Source of the DNA: Sorghum bicolor
Lineage: Eukaryota; Streptophyta; Magnoliopsida; Poales; Poaceae
Length of the DNA: 64,000 nucleotides
Direction: 5' to 3'
Assembly (NCBI RefSeq): GCF_000003195.3
Contig: NC_012871.2
Coordinates: 53,038,843 to 53,102,842 of the forward strand
Shown: positions 42,706-51,700 of the stretch, piece by piece
Position numbering within the stretch: position 1 is the stretch's first letter
Layout: the number at the start of each line of letters is the position of its first letter
Translations under genes and position numbers: made by a program
Notes under the pieces: generated by a model
The model's input: the letters and a program-made list of their open reading frames with translations, nothing else
Told to the model about the DNA's origin: nothing
The model's database searches: none

Positions 42706-45700
42706 TTATGCGTCGATCCATATGCTGGGGTAGTACTTCTTCAAATATTTGCCATTTAATGCTCTGGGAAATTCAACTCCTTCGAGAGTTTCTAGAATAT
42801 AGGCATTACCAGGAGCTGAGTGTCTTATCCGATAAGGACCTTCCCAATTAGGAGACCACTTCCCAAACTTTGAACTTTTAGTCCCGACTGGCAAAATCAA
42901 CTTCCATACCAAATCCCCATCGGCAAACTCCTTAGCCTTCACTTTTTTATCATACCATCTAGCAACTCTCTTCTTATTTTCTTCTATACTCATTAAGGCC
43001 TTTAACCGATGTCCTGCTAAATCATCTAACTCATCGGTCATCAAAGTGGCATAATCATCGGCAGCCAATTGATCTTGAAAAGATAATCGCCTAGATCCAG
43101 CCTTAATCTCCCAAGGCAACACCGCGTCATGTCCATACACCAATTGATAGGGTGACACCTTGGTTGATCCATGGCAAGCCATCCGATAAGACCACAGTGC
43201 TTCATTTAACAATGTATGCCACCGCCTAGGATTTTCTTCAATCTTTCGCTTAATAAGCTTGATAATTCCTTTGTTAGACGCTTCGGCCTGCCCGTTGGCT
43301 TGAGCATAGTAAGGAGAAGAATTCAACACCTTAATTCCCATACCGATTGCGAATTCATCGAACTCCCCTGACGTGAACATGGTGCCCTGGTCGGTAGTAA
43401 TCGTTTGGGGAATCCCAAATCGGTAAATAATATGCTCCTTCACAAAATCAATCATATTGGCCGATGTGACTTTCTTCAAAGGAATAGCTTCGACCCACTT
43501 AGTGAAATAGTCAGTGGCAACTAGAATGAACTTATGCCCTTTGCTAGATGGTGGATAAATCTGACCGATCAGATCGATGGCCCACCCCCGGAACGGCCAA
43601 GGTTTTATTATAGGATTCATAGCCGATGCGGGTGCTCTCTGGATATTACCGAACTTTTGACAACCTTGACATCCCTTGAAATATCTAAAACAATCTTCAA
43701 GTATGGTTGGCCAAAAATATCCATTCCTTCGAATCATCCACTTCATCTTGAAAGCTGACTGATGCGCTCCACACACTCCTTCATGGATTTCCCCCATTAA
43801 ACCTCTGGCTTCATCATCACCCAAGCATCGGAGAAGAATTCCGTCGATAGTTCGATAATACAATTCATTTTCAAGGAGCACATACTTGGTCGCTTGAAAT
43901 CGAACCCGTCTTTCAACTTTCTTAGATGGATCTTCCAGATAGTCGACAATTTCTTTCCTCCAGTCACCGGCACTGACTGCCGATGTAGCATTAATCATTG
44001 GCTGATATCCTGAGGCATGCTGGGCTAACCGATTAGCGTCCTCATTATGCAATCGGGGAACATGCTCCAATCGGAAGTTCTTGAATTCCTTTAACAGTTG
44101 CGTACTTTTCTCGAAATAGGTTATGAGAACTTCACTTCGGCATTCATAGCTTCCGGTCAACTGATTTATAACCAACATGGAATCCCCGAATACTTCAACA
44201 GCATCAGCACGAACCTCTCTTAACAACTCCAATCCTTTGATCAGAGCTTGATACTCAGCCTGATTATTAGTTGATGTAGCAACAATCGGTAAGGAAAATT
44301 CATACTTCCTCCCCTGAGGAGAAACTAACACAATGCCGATTCCTGCTCCCCGGTCACAGGTAGATCCATCAAAGAAGAGCGTCCAGGGTGCAATTTCCAA
44401 GGTTCCCACTAGGCCGCAATGTTGAGTCACAAAATCGGCCATAACCTGCCCTTTGACCGCTTTAGCCGATTCGTAACGCAAATCGAATTCCGACAGCGCT
44501 AAAATCCATTTACCGATCCTTCCACTCATAATCGGCATAGATAGCATGTATCGGACTACGTCATCTCTGCAAACAACAGCACATTCGGCCGACAATAGGT
44601 AATGTCTTAGCTTGATACATGAAAAATACAAGCATAAGCACAACTTCTCAATGGCCGAATATCTGGTTTCAGCATCAATCAACCTCCTACTCAAATAATA
44701 AATTACTCTCTCTTTCCCTTCAAATTCCTGAACCAAAGCTGAGCCGATAACCGATCCATCGGTAGATAAATATAATTTGAAGGGTTTCCCTTGTTGAGGT
44801 GGAACTAAAACTGGAGGATTTACTAGATACTTTTTGATTTCGTCTAGAGCCAACTGCTGTTCTTCTCCCCAAACAAACTCCTGATCGGCTCTCAATTTCA
44901 GAAGAGGACTGAAAGCCCGAATTCTCCCAGATAAATTCGATATAAATCTTCTGATAAAATTCACTTTGCCGATCAAAGATTGGAGCTCGGTTTTATTGGT
45001 AGGGGCCACTATTTTATTGATGGCATCAATAGATCTTCGACTAATTTCAATACCCCTCTGATGTACCATGAAACCAAGAAACTGCCCTGCCGATACACCA
45101 AATGCACACTTGTTGGGATTCATCTTCAATCCATGCTTCCTTGTGCACTCCAGCACTCTTCTTAAATCGGCAAGATGCTTCGAGAAATCTCCAGACTTGA
45201 CCACCACATCATCAATATAAATTTCTACGATCTTGCCGATGAACTCATGAAATATAAAATTCATAGCCCTTTGATAAGTGGCACCAGCATTCCTTAACCC
45301 AAAAGTCATGACTATCCATTCAAATAGTCTAACATGACCAGGACACCTGAATGCGGTTTTTGGAATATCCTCCTCTGCCATGAATATTTGATTGTAACCC
45401 GCATTACCATCCATGAAGCTGATGACCCGATAGCCAGCCGCAGCATCAACCAGTAGATCGGCGACAGGCATTGGGTATCCATCCATCGGCGTAGCTTTAT
45501 TGAGATTCCTGAAATCAATGCACACCCGAAGCTTCCCGTTCTTCTTGTAAACCGGAACAACATTGGAAATCCACTCGGCATACCGACACTGCCGAATAAA
45601 CTTAGCTTCAATAAGTTTAGTGATTTCGGCCTTAATATCAGGTAGAATATTAGGATTACATCGGCGGGCTGGTTGCTGATGTGGCCGAAATCCAGATTTG

Positions 45701-45939
45701 ATGGGTAACCGATGTTCAACAATTGATCGGTCCAAACCAGGCATCTCTGTATAATCCCAAGCAAAGCAATCTTTATATTCCTTTAACAAATTAGTTAACT
45801 GCCGTTTACACTCAGAATCTAATTTAGCACTAATAAAAGTAGGCCTAGGCTTATCACCACTACCTATATCTACTTCTACCAAATCATCGGCCGATGTGAA
45901 TCCCTGGCCTAATTTTCCATCATCGGCGAATCTATCCAT
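42706..45939 (-). CDS. RT-RNase H-aRNase H-integrase polyprotein of T2
   Basis: An intact 1077-codon ORF starting MDRFADDGKLGQGF. RT at ~residues 100-300 has FIDFRNLNKA and the YIDD box (EIYIDDVVVKS). The first RNase H (~380-500) has LSTDGSVIGSAL. The second, archaeal-type RNase H (~525-655) has FFDGSTCDRGAG, NQAEYQALIKG, GDSMLVINQL and HNEDANRLAQ, giving D, E, D, D. Integrase has an HHCC finger (HEGVCGAHQ; CQGCQKFG) and catalytic D (WAIDLIG), D (TTDQGTMF) and E (QAEASNKG). A dual RNase H is the hallmark of the Tat lineage. The ATG overlaps the gag stop (TAATG, minus strand, near 45937-45941), implying coupled re-initiation or a frameshift. Confidence 0.95.
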   Translation of the reverse strand: MDRFADDGKLGQGFTSADDLVEVDIGSGDKPRPTFISAKLDSECKRQLTNLLKEYKDCFAWDYTEMPGLDRSIVEHRLPIKSGFRPHQQPARRCNPNILPDIKAEITKLIEAKFIRQCRYAEWISNVVPVYKKNGKLRVCIDFRNLNKATPMDGYPMPVADLLVDAAAGYRVISFMDGNAGYNQIFMAEEDIPKTAFRCPGHVRLFEWIVMTFGLRNAGATYQRAMNFIFHEFIGKIVEIYIDDVVVKSGDFSKHLADLRRVLECTRKHGLKMNPNKCAFGVSAGQFLGFMVHQRGIEISRRSIDAINKIVAPTNKTELQSLIGKVNFIRRFISNLSGRIRAFSPLLKLRADQEFVWGEEQQLALDEIKKYLVNPPVLVPPQQGKPFKLYLSTDGSVIGSALVQEFEGKERVIYYLSRRLIDAETRYSAIEKLCLCLYFSCIKLRHYLLSAECAVVCRDDVVRYMLSMPIMSGRIGKWILALSEFDLRYESAKAVKGQVMADFVTQHCGLVGTLEIAPWTLFFDGSTCDRGAGIGIVLVSPQGRKYEFSLPIVATSTNNQAEYQALIKGLELLREVRADAVEVFGDSMLVINQLTGSYECRSEVLITYFEKSTQLLKEFKNFRLEHVPRLHNEDANRLAQHASGYQPMINATSAVSAGDWRKEIVDYLEDPSKKVERRVRFQATKYVLLENELYYRTIDGILLRCLGDDEARGLMGEIHEGVCGAHQSAFKMKWMIRRNGYFWPTILEDCFRYFKGCQGCQKFGNIQRAPASAMNPIIKPWPFRGWAIDLIGQIYPPSSKGHKFILVATDYFTKWVEAIPLKKVTSANMIDFVKEHIIYRFGIPQTITTDQGTMFTSGEFDEFAIGMGIKVLNSSPYYAQANGQAEASNKGIIKLIKRKIEENPRRWHTLLNEALWSYRMACHGSTKVSPYQLVYGHDAVLPWEIKAGSRRLSFQDQLAADDYATLMTDELDDLAGHRLKALMSIEENKKRVARWYDKKVKAKEFADGDLVWKLILPVGTKSSKFGKWSPNWEGPYRIRHSAPGNAYILETLEGVEFPRALNGKYLKKYYPSIWIDA

Positions 45940-48900
45940 TAAAAACCGTCGTCAGAACCGACTGCTTGGATCGATGGAATCTCATAATCGGCAACTTTGA
46001 GAAAATCCTTCTCCCAAACTTCTCCTGAAATGCACCTAGTCTTTTCATAAGTATCCGCTTCTGCCGATGCGATAACATAAGAAGAATCCCCTGGGACGAT
46101 CTCAATCTTGTCACCTACCCACTGAACCAAGCACTGATGCATTGTAGATGGGACACAACAATTGGCATGAATCCAATCTCTCCCTAATAATAAATTGTAG
46201 GCACCTTTCCCGCTGATCACGAAAAAGGTTGTCGACAAGGTTTTGCTGCCGATGGTCAACTCTGCACATATCGCCCCCTTGACCGGAGACACGTTTCCCT
46301 CAAAGTCTTTGAGCATCATATCGGTCTTGGTCAAATCTTGATCCCCTCTCCCAAGCTTCCGATATACTGCATATGGCATAATATTAATAGCAGCTCCATC
46401 ATCAACCAGGATCTTAGTCATTGGCTGCCCATCAATCCTTCCTTTGAGGAACAGAGCTTTAAGATGCTGCCTCTCGTTATCAGCAGGTTTCTCAAAGATA
46501 GCCGTCATCGGGTCCAGAGCCAACTGCGCTATCTGATCAGAAAATCCCAACTCATCGTCACTGGCTGGTGCAAGAAACTCCATCGGCAACATGAATACCA
46601 TGTTGACGCCTGCCGATGGACCTTCCCTCTTAGTGTCTGCCGGCTGCCGATTTTCAGAACTTTCTCCTTTATTTAACTCCTCCTGCCTTTCTCGCTGCAA
46701 CCTCCTTTTCTGTGTCTTGGTTAATCCTTGAGGGCACCATGGAGGAAGTGGCCTTTGCCTTACTGCCGGGCGTTGATTCTCCCTCGACTCCATACGATGT
46801 GTGTTAGCATCTCTGCAAAATATAAACTCATCGGGAACCCGCGCATTAGCCATCTCCTCAAGCTCTTCCTGGTTCCTGGGAAAATACTGGACATGGTCAC
46901 CGAGCCGATTGCGAACGCTAAGCCTGCCCCCAAGCCGATCATGAACTGACGCCCTTCCTCTGATCGGCCCATTAAATCGCCGTTCATCATCATGATAACT
47001 CCGATCGTTCCTATCGTACCGATCATAACCGTTGCACTCAGGGCAGTCTCTGACAGTAGGGAGCTTGATATTTTCCTCCCAACAATGGATGAAGAAGGGA
47101 CAGTTCCAATGATCCCTGTGCCGATTCCACTCCTGTCGGCGTCTTTCTTCTTCTCGTTGATAATCTTCCTGCTGGCGCCGATACCGATCTTCCCGTTGTT
47201 GCCATCTCTCTCGAGGCCTTCTATGAGTTATGACGATGCCAGATCGAGGAAGCCTTCCTGAGCTGGTTCCTTCCTGGACCAAGCCCTTACTTCTTGCATC
47301 GGCAGTAGTAACTTGATGCTGAGGATCTACCGATGCACTCTTCTCAGCTGTTTCCGATGTTAAGACCTTAGCCTTCCCCTTGGCGTCCAACATGTTTGTC
47401 GGGAAAGGATGTTGGTCTATCTTCATCGGCTTTTGGGCTTTAGAACTGTCAAACTTGATTCTCCCTGACTCTATGGCCGATTGCAACTGCTGTCTGAATA
47501 CTTTGCACTCGTTGGTGTCATGTGAAGTTGCATTATGCCACTTGCAATATCTTATCCTCTTCAACTCTTCTGCCGACGGGATCACATGGTTAGGTGACAG
47601 CTTGATTTGACCTTCCTGAAGTAGAAAGTCAAATATCCTATCGGCCTTGGCGGTGTCAAAGGCAAACTTCTCTGGTTCTTTCTGCCCAAAAGGACAAGAC
47701 ATTGGCTTCTTGTTTTTTACCCACTCTGCCAAACCGATTACTGGTTCCTCGTCGGAATCTGAGCTTGTTGCTTCGTCAACAAATGACACTTTCTTATTCC
47801 ATGCCCTCTTAGGCTCGAAAGGCTTGATGTCTTGATCAGATATCCTCTGCACCAAATGACTTAAACTTTCGAACTCCTGAGATGCATACTTATCCCTAAT
47901 ATGTGGCAACAAACCCTGGAAAGCCAAATCGGCTAGCTGCCGATCATCCAGAACCAGGCTATAGCATTTATTCTTGACCTCTCGTATCCTCTGCACAAAT
48001 CCCTCAACCGACTCATCATTACGTTGCCTCAATTTAACCAAGTCGGTGATTTTCTTCTCATGAACCCCCGAGAAGAAGTATCTGTGGAATTGCTTCTCTA
48101 GATCGGCCCAAGTAATTACTGAGTTGGGAGGTAATGATATGAACCAAGTAAAGGCCGATCCAGACAGTGATGACGAAAATAGACGAACCCTCAATTCGTC
48201 CCTGTTGCCAGCCTCTCCACATTGAATAATGAACCTGTTGACATGCTCCATGGTTGACGTCTCGTCCTGTCCGGAAAACTTTGTAAAATCCGGTACCTTG
48301 TACCGATGTGGAAGCGGGATCAAATCATACGCTGGAGGATACGGTGTCCGATAAGAATAAGTGTTGACTTTGGGTTTTATCCCGAATTGTTCCCTCATTA
48401 CTTCAGCAATCTTATCGGCCCAATACGCATCGGCATCTTGCCGATGAGGCTGCTGCGGATCTGGCACTTGGTGGCGAACCTCCACGTGTCTGTTTGGGAC
48501 GTGACCTGTATGGAACATCGTATTGGTCACCTGTCCTCCATTCTGCGGACTACCAAACTGCTGTCCACCGATTGGCTGTCCTCCGAGTTGCTGTCCAAAA
48601 TTTATTGGCTGGTTGGGAATTCCCTGACCTTGGAACCCGGGATAAACCTGCCCTTGCTGGTACCCTGTAGTCTGATAACCCTGCTGGGGCGACTGTGGAA
48701 AGGCTTGCTGTCCAAGCCATCCATTATTAGCGTTCATCGGCATAGGTGCTGCCGATGATTGGTAGTTAGGTACCGTCGTTGAATTGACATACCCTGACTG
48801 GGCCATAGGCCTCTGTTGCATCAGCATTGACTCTGCCGATGCGTTAGGCATCTGGAACATTGAATCTTGAGGATTTCCAGTGTGAGGCCTTGCAGTAGTA

Positions 48901-49586
48901 GTTGTGGTATACCGAGGACTCTGGTTCACCGGCACATTGGAAGGTGCCGATGTCATAGGAGTTTTGCCCCTCATGTCAGTTATCTGTGATGTTCCCGGCG
49001 TCAACTCTGGAGGCATACCATAACCCCACCAGTTAGGAGGAAGAGTTAACCCCGACATTGCCGATGCCAACATATCTGTTGTCAGTTTATGCTGCCCAAC
49101 TGAAATTTGTGGGTTGGTTGCCATCGGCATAGATAGTGCGCCAGTAGTCCCCAATGTGCTCGGAGGAACGGCAGACTGTGCACTTGCACTTGTCAAGGCA
49201 GCCGATGGAGCCGTGACCTCTGGTGCCGTGGGTTGATGATGGGAAGGGCCCACATAATCCGGCGGGATTTGTCCTTCCTTGAAGGTTCTTGCCACGGCGT
49301 TGAAAACCGTATTAGACAGTACACCAGCTTGGTTAATCAACGCTCGATTGATGGCATTATCAACCATGTCTTGAAGCTTGCCAGGATTGGCGTCAAAGGT
49401 GACCTGCCGTGGTGCCGGCAGTGCATCTTTCTGGACCACTTCGCCGCTCCTGTTTATGCTGAAAGACTTCAGGCATTGCTGCTTGAACTCTTCCATGGCT
49501 TGGGCAATAGCTTGCTTCTGCTCATCCTTGAGGTTAGCTTCCGTCACGGGGATGACGTTGTCTTGATCGAGGTCAGAGATCGACAT
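45939..49586 (-). CDS. gag-protease polyprotein of T2
   Basis: The open frame starts further upstream (49682), but the likely start is the ATG at 49586 (MSISDLDQDNVIPVTEANLK), just after the primer site and conserved in T1. The N-terminal half is Pro/Gln-rich. The gag core has YRVPD-like KVPDFTKFSGQDETSTMEHV and ADLEKQFHRYFFSG. The finger is CX2HX4HX4C (CKWHNATSHDTNEC). A basic Arg/Gln-rich segment and a second Cys cluster (CPFFIHCWEE; CPECNG) follow. The aspartyl protease near the C-terminus reads ILVDDGAAINIM, where T1 and T3 have IDGGAAINIM. It forms the virus-like particle and matures it. The stop TAA overlaps the pol ATG. Confidence 0.93.
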   Translation of the reverse strand: MSISDLDQDNVIPVTEANLKDEQKQAIAQAMEEFKQQCLKSFSINRSGEVVQKDALPAPRQVTFDANPGKLQDMVDNAINRALINQAGVLSNTVFNAVARTFKEGQIPPDYVGPSHHQPTAPEVTAPSAALTSASAQSAVPPSTLGTTGALSMPMATNPQISVGQHKLTTDMLASAMSGLTLPPNWWGYGMPPELTPGTSQITDMRGKTPMTSAPSNVPVNQSPRYTTTTTARPHTGNPQDSMFQMPNASAESMLMQQRPMAQSGYVNSTTVPNYQSSAAPMPMNANNGWLGQQAFPQSPQQGYQTTGYQQGQVYPGFQGQGIPNQPINFGQQLGGQPIGGQQFGSPQNGGQVTNTMFHTGHVPNRHVEVRHQVPDPQQPHRQDADAYWADKIAEVMREQFGIKPKVNTYSYRTPYPPAYDLIPLPHRYKVPDFTKFSGQDETSTMEHVNRFIIQCGEAGNRDELRVRLFSSSLSGSAFTWFISLPPNSVITWADLEKQFHRYFFSGVHEKKITDLVKLRQRNDESVEGFVQRIREVKNKCYSLVLDDRQLADLAFQGLLPHIRDKYASQEFESLSHLVQRISDQDIKPFEPKRAWNKKVSFVDEATSSDSDEEPVIGLAEWVKNKKPMSCPFGQKEPEKFAFDTAKADRIFDFLLQEGQIKLSPNHVIPSAEELKRIRYCKWHNATSHDTNECKVFRQQLQSAIESGRIKFDSSKAQKPMKIDQHPFPTNMLDAKGKAKVLTSETAEKSASVDPQHQVTTADARSKGLVQEGTSSGRLPRSGIVITHRRPRERWQQREDRYRRQQEDYQREEERRRQEWNRHRDHWNCPFFIHCWEENIKLPTVRDCPECNGYDRYDRNDRSYHDDERRFNGPIRGRASVHDRLGGRLSVRNRLGDHVQYFPRNQEELEEMANARVPDEFIFCRDANTHRMESRENQRPAVRQRPLPPWCPQGLTKTQKRRLQRERQEELNKGESSENRQPADTKREGPSAGVNMVFMLPMEFLAPASDDELGFSDQIAQLALDPMTAIFEKPADNERQHLKALFLKGRIDGQPMTKILVDDGAAINIMPYAVYRKLGRGDQDLTKTDMMLKDFEGNVSPVKGAICAELTIGSKTLSTTFFVISGKGAYNLLLGRDWIHANCCVPSTMHQCLVQWVGDKIEIVPGDSSYVIASAEADTYEKTRCISGEVWEKDFLKVADYEIPSIQAVGSDDGF

Positions 49587-49607
49587 GTTGATCTGGATCT
49601 TGAATCC

Positions 49608-49625
49608 GTCCCACTGGGCGTGCCA
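49608..49625 (-). promoter_or_regulatory. primer-binding site of T2
   Basis: On the minus strand TGGCACGCCCAGTGGGAC begins 7 bases after the LTR end. Its length, position and TGG start fit a tRNA 3'-end complement; Tat elements commonly use tRNA-Arg, but the exact tRNA was not verified. Confidence 0.7.
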
Positions 49626-49632
49626 AAAGATG

Positions 49633-50269
49633 TGTTGATGCAAAACTGATCTGCAAACACAAAGGGCTAATACCCGATACAAACGTTAAGGCGTGCCAGC
49701 CGATTTAACCTTACTATCGGCAAAGGTGGTAACTCGAATACTTTAGTCCTGACAACAGCGATGCGCCCGGATGTCACGGCTAAGAGGTATTCACGCGGAA
49801 CTTGAGAACACGCCGAGCTTAAGTCGACGAATTCCTAAGAACTCGTAGTAAAAAGGAAAAAGTATGACGAAGTCGTCGAAAAAGTAGATGCTGGAATATG
49901 AGTAGAAACGTGTATTTGATTGATTGATAGATGTTCTGATTACAAGGTCCTAGGGCTTATATTTATACCCTGCTCAAAGAGCTACGACCAGACACGATTA
50001 GAATTCGAATTCCAAATTACACGGAACCCGTATACAAAACGATGCGAATAACTAAGGAAATAATAAAACCATCCTTCGTGACAAACCGAAACTCCTCCAC
50101 ATGACAACTGGCAGCTTCCAGACTCCTCCTTCGCGTCATCGGCAATCCCCTTGCCATAGTCATCGGCAGACCCTTTTACTTGGTCATCGGCACCATATTA
50201 CCAGCAACCCGCATCGTACTGCCACCCTGTCCTGCCATCCTGGACACGTGCCCAAAAATGGTGTCAACA
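49633..50269 (-). repeat. 5' LTR of T2
   Basis: 637 bp, same as 38020-38656 except GAGTAGAAACG versus GAGTAAAAACG. It carries a TATA-like TATTTATACCC (minus-strand GGGTATAAATA) near 49960. Confidence 0.95.
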
Positions 50270-50486
50270 GTCATAGTTGATGACTTTTCTCAGTACACTT
50301 GGACATTCTTCTTGCAAGACAAAGCCGAAGTTGCATCAATATTCAAGAAGTTTGCAAAGAATGCCCAAAATCAATTTGATGTCAAGATCAAGAAAATTAG
50401 AAGTGACAATGGAAAAGAGTTTGACAACACCAACATTGAAGAGTATTGTGATGAAGTGGGAATCAAGCATGAGTTCTCATCAACAT
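50270..50486 (+). pseudogene. C1 integrase core segment between T2 and T3
   Basis: It starts with the T2 target duplication GTCAT and continues the C1 integrase: VIVDDFSQYTWTFFLQDKAE, then IRSDNGKEFDN with the second catalytic Asp and EFSS at the T3 insertion. The final catalytic Glu region lies beyond T3 and is not visible. The reading frame is open throughout. Confidence 0.85.
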
Positions 50487-51170
50487 TGTTGATGCAAAAA
50501 TGGATCTGCAAACACAAAGGGCTAATACCCGATTCAAACGTTAAGGCGTGCCAGCCGATTTGACCTTACTATCGGCAAAGGTGATAACTTGAATACTTTG
50601 GTCCTGACAACAGCGATGCGCCCGGATGTCACGGCCAAGAGGTATTCACACGAAACTTGAGAATACGCCGAGCTTAAGTCGACGAACTCCTAAGAACTCG
50701 TAGTAAAAGGAAAATATGACGAAGTCGTCGAAAAAGTAGATGCTGGAATATGAGTAAAAACTTGTGTTTGATTGATTGATAGGTTCTTCATTACAAGGCC
50801 CTAGGGTCTACATTTATACCCTACTCAAAGAGCTACAATCAGACACGACTAGGATTTGAATTCCAAATTAAACAGAGCCTGTATACAAAACAAATCTAGA
50901 TAACTAAGTAAAATACAAAATTATCTTCCCGTTACCGATCAGGACACCACCACGGGTCAATCGGCAACTCCTGCAGAGCCATCGGCAACCATTGACACTA
51001 GACATCGGTTAGGAATGCGCTATCACTTTTGGACTTAGCCATATCCAACCGCCCCTACATCGGCAACTTTCCTCATCGGCAATGCTTCCACAGTCTAGTT
51101 ACCGTTGCTCCGCTTGCCGATCTTGTACTCTACCGGTTTCTGTGCACGTGTCCAAAAAACGGTGTCAACA
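50487..51170 (-). repeat. 3' LTR of T3
   Basis: TGTTGATGCAAAAA...GTGTCAACA, 684 bp, clearly homologous to but diverged from the T2 LTR. TCGGCA/TCGGTT at about 50960, 50982 and 51005 keeps a 22-23-base pitch. The polypurine tract follows (CATGCCCCCTAGTTTC in plus view). Confidence 0.9.
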
Positions 51171-51700
51171 CATGCCCCCTAGTTTCGGAGTATGAAATCC
51201 TTAATGCTCCAAAATTCTCTGCATTAATGACGCCTTTCTATAGTTAATCTTCCCAATTTGGCAACTGATCATTAAATCCGAACAACCTTGGCCTGATTCT
51301 TTCGCAGACTCCTAGAATTTCTCAACCTCCCAAACCAGATAGCGGACATCCCTACTTTTATTCGCCCATCGGCAATATTACCGTTGGAGGAGGCTGCCGA
51401 TGGACCGACCAGGAAATCCCGCACAGTGAAATATCTCCAAATCATGACCGCTTCTTGTCAAATTGCCTGCACAATCCCTTGATTACCGTGCGAACAGTTA
51501 ATATATCTACCTGAGTATTCTCGGTTTTCACGGATACGGCGATGAGATAAGTCATATTTGCCCTTGCCCATTTTGTCCTATAAATAGTTCCTTCTCGGGT
51601 ACTCTTTTCTGGCGGCGGCGCTACTCGAGAGCCCCAAGAACTCCAACGAAGGCCTTTCTCCGCCGACCCCAAAGTCTTTGATCATCTTTCCTGCGAGGAA
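51171..51700 (+). promoter_or_regulatory. promoter and leader of the antisense PMD-like gene (T3)
   Basis: Homologous to 38657-39296 of T2. TATA box TATAAATA at 51579-51586, 122 bases before the ATG at 51701. The region CAGTGAAATATCTCC and CGTGCGAACAGTTAA is conserved with T2 and T1. Confidence 0.65.

Larger units (their letters stand above)
38020..50269 (-). mobile_element. Tat-like Ty3/gypsy element T2 (young, nearly intact)
   Basis: A 12,250 bp element in minus orientation, flanked by GTCAT at 38015-38019 and 50270-50274. LTRs (38020-38656, 49633-50269) are both 637 bp and by eye differ only at one A/G. Gag-protease (1247-codon frame) and RT-RH-aRH-INT (1077 codons) are both open. The antisense gene on the plus strand has one premature stop. 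It therefore looks recently mobile and possibly still autonomous for retrotransposition. Confidence 0.95.

Noticed and set aside
46338..49649. Plus-strand ORFs opposite T2 gag
   Set aside because: Shadows of the long gag-protease frame on the minus strand; no start context or domain.
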